Assembly (NCBI RefSeq): GCF_003477705.1
Contig: NZ_QUDV01000001.1
Span: forward strand, 372,001-436,000
Direction of reading: 5' to 3'
DNA length: 64,000 bases
Source of the DNA: Dorea sp. AF36-15AT
GTDB lineage: Bacteria > Bacillota > Clostridia > Lachnospirales > Lachnospiraceae
Shown: positions 59,985 to 64,000 of the stretch, one piece after another
Layout of the letters: every line of letters begins with the position of its first letter
How positions within the stretch are numbered: position 1 is the first letter of the stretch
Position numbers and translations under genes: made by a program
Notes under the pieces: model-generated
The model's database searches: none
What the model was told of the DNA's origin: nothing
Seen by the model: the letters and a program-made list of their open reading frames with translations, nothing else

Positions 59985-60337
59985 TTCAAGTATGACAAGT
60001 AATCGCGGCTGCGAATGCCGAAAGGCTGCAGGTGAGGAAAGTCCGGGCTTCACAGGGCAGGATGCCGGATAACGTCCGGTGGAGGTGACTCCAAGGCCAG
60101 TGCAACAGAAATATACCGCCTGATCTTTGGATCAGGTAAGGGTGGAAAGGCAGCGTAAGAGACTACCGCCCTGCTGGTAACAGCAGGGGCACATGTAAAC
60201 CCCATCCGAAGCAAGACCGAAAAGAGAAGATACGGCGGCCCGTCGGTTCTCAGGTAGGTTGCTTGAGCCTGTTGGCAACAGCAGGTCTAGATAGATGATT
60301 ACTCAACGACATAACCCGGCTTATCGTTGTGCTTGAA
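59985..60337 (+). ncRNA. rnpB: RNase P RNA
   Basis: Catalytic RNA that matures the 5' end of tRNAs. Conserved blocks are present in order: GAGGAAAGTCCGGGC (60034-60048), GCAAGACCGAAA (60211-60222) and ACATAACCCGGCTTAT (60309-60324). The ends pair as helix P1 (TTCAAG 59985-59990 with CTTGAA 60332-60337, plus ACAA with TTGT). Exact 5' and 3' ends are estimated to within a few bases. Confidence 0.93.
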
Positions 60338-60350
60338 CCCACTTGAATGT

Positions 60351-60382
60351 AAAAAAGATTGCGCATTTCGCGCAATCTTTTT
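60351..60382. terminator. Bidirectional terminator between rnpB and pyrI
   Basis: AAAGATTGCGC and GCGCAATCTTT form a perfect 11-pair stem with an ATTTC loop; A- and T-runs flank both sides, serving rnpB on the plus strand and pyrBI on the minus strand. Confidence 0.92.
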
Positions 60383-60407
60383 AGTTACATCGGGTCAGCC
60401 CCGGTCT

Positions 60408-60875
60408 TTATTTTGCTTTTATTTTCTTAGAACGGAGACGACCGTCATACTTTTCTTCGCAGTATTTACAACGATAAGTTTCCGTCTCAGGATCTGTCAG
60501 CACAAAAATATGAGACAGTCCATGTTCGATGGAAGTAATACATCTCGGATTCTTGCAGCGAATCACATTGCAGATCTGTTTAGGCAGATGCAGAGCTTTT
60601 TTCTCAACAATCTTCTGATCTTTGATGATGTTGACTGTAATATTGTGATCAATGAAGCCAAGGATATCAAGATCCATAAAGTCAATCGGGCATTCAATCT
60701 TCATAATGTCTTTTTTACCCATTTTACCGCTTCGTGCATTCTTAATAATAGCAACACAGCAGTCTAATTTGTCCAGATTCAGATATTTATAAATTTCCAT
60801 GCTTTTACCGGCCTCAATATGATCCAGTACGAAACCTTCCGAGATACGACCGACGCTTAATGTATTTTCTACCAT
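60408..60875 (-). CDS. pyrI: Aspartate carbamoyltransferase regulatory subunit
   Basis: Zinc-binding regulatory chain of ATCase, 155 residues. N-terminal nucleotide-binding domain (VGRISEGFVLDHIEAGKSMEIY) and C-terminal zinc domain with four cysteines (CKNPRC, CKYCEE). It would convey CTP/ATP control to PyrB. Start at 60875 with GGAGGC upstream on the minus strand; the frame extends to 60896 into pyrB. Ten bases after the pyrB stop. Confidence 0.95.
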   Translation of the reverse strand: MVENTLSVGRISEGFVLDHIEAGKSMEIYKYLNLDKLDCCVAIIKNARSGKMGKKDIMKIECPIDFMDLDILGFIDHNITVNIIKDQKIVEKKALHLPKQICNVIRCKNPRCITSIEHGLSHIFVLTDPETETYRCKYCEEKYDGRLRSKKIKAK

Positions 60876-60885
60876 AATGAGCCTC

Positions 60886-61803
60886 CTATACTTCAATATT
60901 TAACAGTGTCAGAATCAGAGCCATACGTGCATATACACCGTATTGAACCTGCTTGAAATATGCAGCACGCGGATCTTTGTCTACCTCTACTGCAATTTCG
61001 TTAACACGAGGAAGCGGATGGAGAACCAGCATATCTGATTTGGCAAGTTCCATCTTCTGGGCATCCAGAATGTAGAAGTCTTTCATACGTACATAATCTT
61101 CCTCATTGAAGAAACGCTCCTTCTGTACGCGGGTCATATAGAGAAGATCCAGTTCCGGCAGTGCGTCTTCCATGCGGACTACTTCTTCATATGGAATGTT
61201 GTTCTTATCCAGTACATCCTGTCGCATGTAACTTGGAAGACGAAGTTCTTCCGGAGAAATAAGGACGAATTCGATTCCCGGATAGCGCACCAGTGCATGG
61301 ATCAGTGAATGTACGGTACGTCCGAATTTCAAGTCGCCGCAGAGACCGATCTTCATGTGGTCCAGTCTGCCTTTCAGAGAGCGGATTGTCATAAGGTCTG
61401 TCAGCGTCTGGGTAGGATGCTGATGACCACCGTCTCCGGCATTGATTACAGGAATGGAAGAATATTCACTGGCTACGAGTGCTGCACCTTCCTTAGGATG
61501 ACGCATTGCACAGATGTCGGCGAAGCAGCTGATCATGCGAATCGTATCGGCTACCGTCTCACCCTTTGTAGCAGAGCTTGATGCGGCAGAAGAAAAGCCA
61601 AGTACGCTGCCTCCCAGATTCAGCATTGCTGCTTCATGACTGAGGCGGGTGCGGGTGCTCGGCTCGTAAAATAAGGTAGCTAACTTCTTACCTTCACATG
61701 CATGTGCGTATTTGTCTGGATGTGCCTCAATATCACTGGCAAGATCCAATAATTTGTCAATTTCTTCCACTGTGAAATCCAGCGGACTCATCAAATGTCT
61801 CAT
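60886..61803 (-). CDS. pyrB: Aspartate carbamoyltransferase catalytic subunit
   Basis: Second step of pyrimidine synthesis: carbamoyl phosphate plus aspartate to carbamoyl aspartate. 305 residues. Carbamoyl phosphate motif [15 protein letters not shown], the SSSATKGE loop, [14 protein letters not shown], aspartate loop MTRVQKERF and [11 protein letters not shown] are intact. Start at 61803 with AAGGAGG on the minus strand; the longer frame to 61881 runs through the leader hairpin and is not credible. Operon pyrBI, probably controlled by the leader terminator. Confidence 0.96.
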   Translation of the reverse strand: MRHLMSPLDFTVEEIDKLLDLASDIEAHPDKYAHACEGKKLATLFYEPSTRTRLSHEAAMLNLGGSVLGFSSAASSSATKGETVADTIRMISCFADICAMRHPKEGAALVASEYSSIPVINAGDGGHQHPTQTLTDLMTIRSLKGRLDHMKIGLCGDLKFGRTVHSLIHALVRYPGIEFVLISPEELRLPSYMRQDVLDKNNIPYEEVVRMEDALPELDLLYMTRVQKERFFNEEDYVRMKDFYILDAQKMELAKSDMLVLHPLPRVNEIAVEVDKDPRAAYFKQVQYGVYARMALILTLLNIEV

Positions 61804-61823
61804 AATAACCTCCTTGGTAAAAT

Positions 61824-61887
61824 TAAAAAAAGAAGTCCTTCGGGAAAGTATCTGTGTGCGGTTAGCCTCCTTCCTGAACAACTTCTT
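61824..61887 (-). terminator. Attenuator-like hairpin in the pyrBI leader
   Basis: On the minus strand AAGAAGT ... TTC ... GGAAGG pairs with CTTTCC ... GAA ... ACTTCTT (small internal mismatches), followed by TTTTTTT and ending about 20 bases before the pyrB start. A terminator between promoter and first gene is the classic design of pyrimidine attenuation, by PyrR or by coupling to leader translation. Confidence 0.8.
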
Positions 61888-61891
61888 GCAT
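61862..61891 (-). CDS. Possible pyrBI leader peptide (nine codons)
   Basis: ATG CAA GAA GTT GTT CAG GAA GGA GGC TAA on the minus strand encodes MQEVVQEGG and overlaps the left arm of the leader hairpin completely. No strong ribosome site precedes it (AGAG). If translated, the ribosome would cover the left arm and prevent terminator formation. Confidence 0.35.
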   Translation of the reverse strand: MQEVVQEGG

Positions 61892-61914
61892 TTAATGATC
61901 TCTAGTTCTTTAAT

Positions 61915-61943
61915 ATAATATACTAATCCAGATCAATTTTCAA
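61915..61943 (-). promoter_or_regulatory. Sigma-A promoter for pyrBI
   Basis: On the minus strand TTGAAA and TATTAT separated by 17 bases, giving a leader of about 105 nt before pyrB. Confidence 0.7.
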
Positions 61944-62082
61944 TGAAAAGATATATATTTTTTTAAAAGGCGTCGTCTGGATTTTGAAAAAAAGCTGTTG
62001 TATAATAGTCGATAGTATGTGTTTGTTACACGAGATAATAAAGTTTCAAGAACTTTGAATAAGTAGGATAAAGGAGAACGAT

Positions 62083-63213
62083 ATGAGATCGTTAGAGGAA
62101 CTGAGAAATGAACTGGATCGTATTGATTCACAGATCATACAGCTGTACGAAGAAAGAATGTCGGTCTGCGAAGAAGTAGGCGAGATTAAGATAGAAGAAG
62201 GAAGGAAGGTTTTCGATCGGAACCGGGAGCAACAGAAGTTAGCGCAGGTGACAAGGGAGGCTAAGGATCCATTTTATAAAAAAGGACTGACCGAGCTGTT
62301 TGAACAGCTGATGAGTCAGAGTCGGAAGTTACAGTATCAGTTGCTGACCAAGAAGGGAGCGCTCGGAAGACTTCCGTTTATCGGAGTGGAAGAGTTGGAT
62401 TGGAAGAATTCCCGGGTGGTATTCCAGGGGACAGATGGAGCATATTCACAGGCTGCAATGCATAAGTTCTTTTCCAAGGATGTGAACAGTTTTCATGTGC
62501 AGACATTCCGGGATGCCATGGAAGCAATCGAGGAAGGATCCGCAGATTTTGCAGTTCTTCCGATTGAAAATTCATCTGCGGGTATGGTCAGTGAAATGTA
62601 TGACCTGTTGGAGGAATTTGAAAATTATATCGTTGGTGAAGTGATCCTGCCGATCAATCATTATCTGGTGGGTACAGAGAATACGACACTGGAAAGCATC
62701 GAGCGTGTGTATTCACATCCGCAGGCACTGATGCAGTGCTCCAAATTCCTGGACCGTCATGGAAGCTGGCAGCAGATCGGTGCGGCCAATACAGCAGTAG
62801 CAGCAAAGAAAATCCTGAATGAAAATGATCCGACACAGGCGGCAATCTGCAGTGAACACGCAGCGGAGATCTATGGACTTAAGATTCTGGAAGAGAAGAT
62901 CAATCACAATCACAACAATTCTACCAGATTTATTGTGGTAACCAATCAGAAGATTTTCCTGAAGAAGGCCCAGAAGATCAGTATCTGCTTTGAAGTGGCT
63001 CATGAAAGCGGATCTCTGTATCATCTATTATCCCATTTTATTTATAATGATCTGAATATGACCAAGATTGAGTCACGTCCGATCGAGGGAAAGACATGGG
63101 AATATCGTTTTTTTGTAGATTTTGAAGGGAATATGGGTGACGCGGCAGTCAAGAATGCGATCCGCGGACTGCGGGAAGAGTCTAAGAGTTTGAAGATACT
63201 TGGCAACTATTAG
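62083..63213 (+). CDS. pheA: Bifunctional chorismate mutase / prephenate dehydratase
   Basis: P-protein that converts chorismate to phenylpyruvate. N-terminal AroQ chorismate mutase (1-90, LRNELDRIDSQIIQLYEERM), prephenate dehydratase (about 110-290, GTDGAYSQAAMHKFF, LPIENSSAGMV, NNSTRFIVV), and an ACT domain for phenylalanine feedback (about 298-376, ESRPIEGKTWEYRFFVDF). 376 residues. AAGGAGAACG upstream of ATG; a TATAAT at 62001 has no well-spaced -35. Confidence 0.95.
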   Translation: MRSLEELRNELDRIDSQIIQLYEERMSVCEEVGEIKIEEGRKVFDRNREQQKLAQVTREAKDPFYKKGLTELFEQLMSQSRKLQYQLLTKKGALGRLPFIGVEELDWKNSRVVFQGTDGAYSQAAMHKFFSKDVNSFHVQTFRDAMEAIEEGSADFAVLPIENSSAGMVSEMYDLLEEFENYIVGEVILPINHYLVGTENTTLESIERVYSHPQALMQCSKFLDRHGSWQQIGAANTAVAAKKILNENDPTQAAICSEHAAEIYGLKILEEKINHNHNNSTRFIVVTNQKIFLKKAQKISICFEVAHESGSLYHLLSHFIYNDLNMTKIESRPIEGKTWEYRFFVDFEGNMGDAAVKNAIRGLREESKSLKILGNY

Positions 63214-63239
63214 AGAAAGTATAGAAAGAAGTGTAGAAT

Positions 63240-64000
63240 ATGAGAGTAAATGAACTGATGTTGTATCGCCATATGGAACAAGGGCAGGTACTGAATGATA
63301 TGGCTTTCCTGATGGAAAACTACGACAATGAATATTATAACAAAGAGGACTTAAGAGGTCTGTTATTTGACAGTGTGAATGAGATCCTGGAGCTTGCCGT
63401 AAGTCACGGACTTACCGGTAATCTCTGGCATGATTATCTGACTTATCTGCTGGCAAGTGATGAGAATGCCTACAGCACTTCCTGTGAGATCGTGGGAGCG
63501 ATTGACGGAAGCATGAATCAGGTAGCAATGCATGATTTTGCGATTTTTAAGGAACTGTATGATTATGATTTTACAGAACTTGAAAAAGCTCTTGGCGTAG
63601 ACTGTATGTCTATGCTGAAGGGATTTGAAGCAGATGGCGCACATGGCAGCGTATTTAACAAGCGAATCCGTGACCGTATCTGTGAATTGAGTATTCATCT
63701 GGCGAAGTCAGAGAATATCGAGGAATTTAAGGCAGTTCTTACCCAGTTTTATAAAGAATTCGGTGTGGGTAAATTCGGTCTGCACAAAGCATTCCGTATT
63801 GAACATACAGATCTTGGTGCAGAGATCGTACCGATCACCAAGATCGCACATGTACATCTGGATGATCTGGTGGGATATGAGATGGCAAAGAAGAAGCTGA
63901 TCGAAAATACAGAGGCATTTGTGAAAGGTAAGAAAGCCAATAACTGCCTGCTGTTTGGAGATGCCGGAACAGGCAAATCTACTTCCATTAAAGCAATTCT
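63240..64000 (+). CDS. DUF815 family AAA-type ATPase, N-terminal part (3' truncated by window edge)
   Basis: Frame opens at ATG 63240 (MRVNELMLYRHMEQ) and runs off the end after 253 codons. The first 190 residues are helical; the P-loop LFGDAGTGKSTSIKAIL is the last thing visible, preceded by DDLVGYEMAKKKLIENTEAF, which is the DUF815 pattern (AAA ATPases of unknown cellular role). The ribosome site is weak (AAAGAAG). Follows pheA by 26 bases. Confidence 0.85.
   Translation, partial: MRVNELMLYRHMEQGQVLNDMAFLMENYDNEYYNKEDLRGLLFDSVNEILELAVSHGLTGNLWHDYLTYLLASDENAYSTSCEIVGAIDGSMNQVAMHDFAIFKELYDYDFTELEKALGVDCMSMLKGFEADGAHGSVFNKRIRDRICELSIHLAKSENIEEFKAVLTQFYKEFGVGKFGLHKAFRIEHTDLGAEIVPITKIAHVHLDDLVGYEMAKKKLIENTEAFVKGKKANNCLLFGDAGTGKSTSIKAI

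Noticed and set aside
61984..62006. Sigma-A promoter for pheA (TTGAAA ... TATAAT)
   Set aside because: Spacer is only 11 bases; the -10 may be real but no properly spaced -35 was found.

Overview
The window reads as chromosomal DNA of a spore-forming, strictly anaerobic Firmicute, most likely a Lachnospiraceae gut clostridium; I cannot name the genus. The grounds are a complete spoIIIA operon, spoIVB-spo0A and spoIVA, a ferredoxin-like [FeFe] hydrogenase, a sodium-pumping biotin decarboxylase cluster, AGGAGG-type ribosome binding sites, TTGACA/TATAAT promoters, and families such as DUF4317 and DUF815. Nearly all of it is dense coding sequence with short gaps. I saw no rRNA, tRNA, insertion sequence, prophage or CRISPR array.

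Layout. 1-6.5 kb: 3' end of serA, a wall-binding polysaccharide deacetylase, a long PRPP synthetase (minus strand), then der-plsY-gpsA. 6.5-11.6 kb: spoIIIAA-AH behind a candidate sigma-E promoter. 11.7-17 kb: a cupin-XRE regulator and potABCD polyamine transporter. 17-28 kb: prfC, then the conserved clostridial block asp23-nusB-xseA-xseB-ispA-tlyA-nadK-argR-recN-spoIVB-spo0A (folD and dxs, present in the Bacillus version, are missing). 28-37 kb: glgA, a split two-gene methionine synthase, a hydrogenase, alaS and rpsU. 37-47 kb: an acetylornithine-type aminotransferase behind a leader terminator, maf, a prolyl-tRNA editing protein, a pentapeptide protein, a nested-hairpin intergenic element, DUF4317, two D,D-carboxypeptidases, a phosphoesterase and scpAB.

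47-55 kb holds the two most unusual loci: a 2-isopropylmalate synthase whose C-terminus is an AraC-type DNA-binding domain, and a five-gene cluster that joins two different biotin-dependent carboxyltransferases (acyl-CoA type and pyruvate/oxaloacetate type) to one biotin carrier and one Na+ pump. 55-64 kb: HAD phosphatase, spoIVA, iron alcohol dehydrogenase, moaB-like gene, metallo-hydrolase, rnhA, RNase P RNA, pyrBI on the minus strand with an attenuator-like leader and a nine-codon leader ORF, pheA, and the 5' part of a DUF815 ATPase.

The genes form several working units: spore engulfment and coat assembly (spoIIIA, spoIVA, spoIVB, spo0A), polyamine import under a polyamine-type repressor, amino-acid and pyrimidine synthesis (serA, argD, metH, leuA, pheA, pyrBI), and anaerobic energy metabolism (hydrogenase, Na+ decarboxylase, alcohol dehydrogenase). 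Three genes or operons (argD, the alcohol dehydrogenase, pyrBI) share a promoter followed closely by a terminator-like hairpin, which suggests that premature termination is a recurrent control mode here. All calls rest on reading the sequence; no database search was run.
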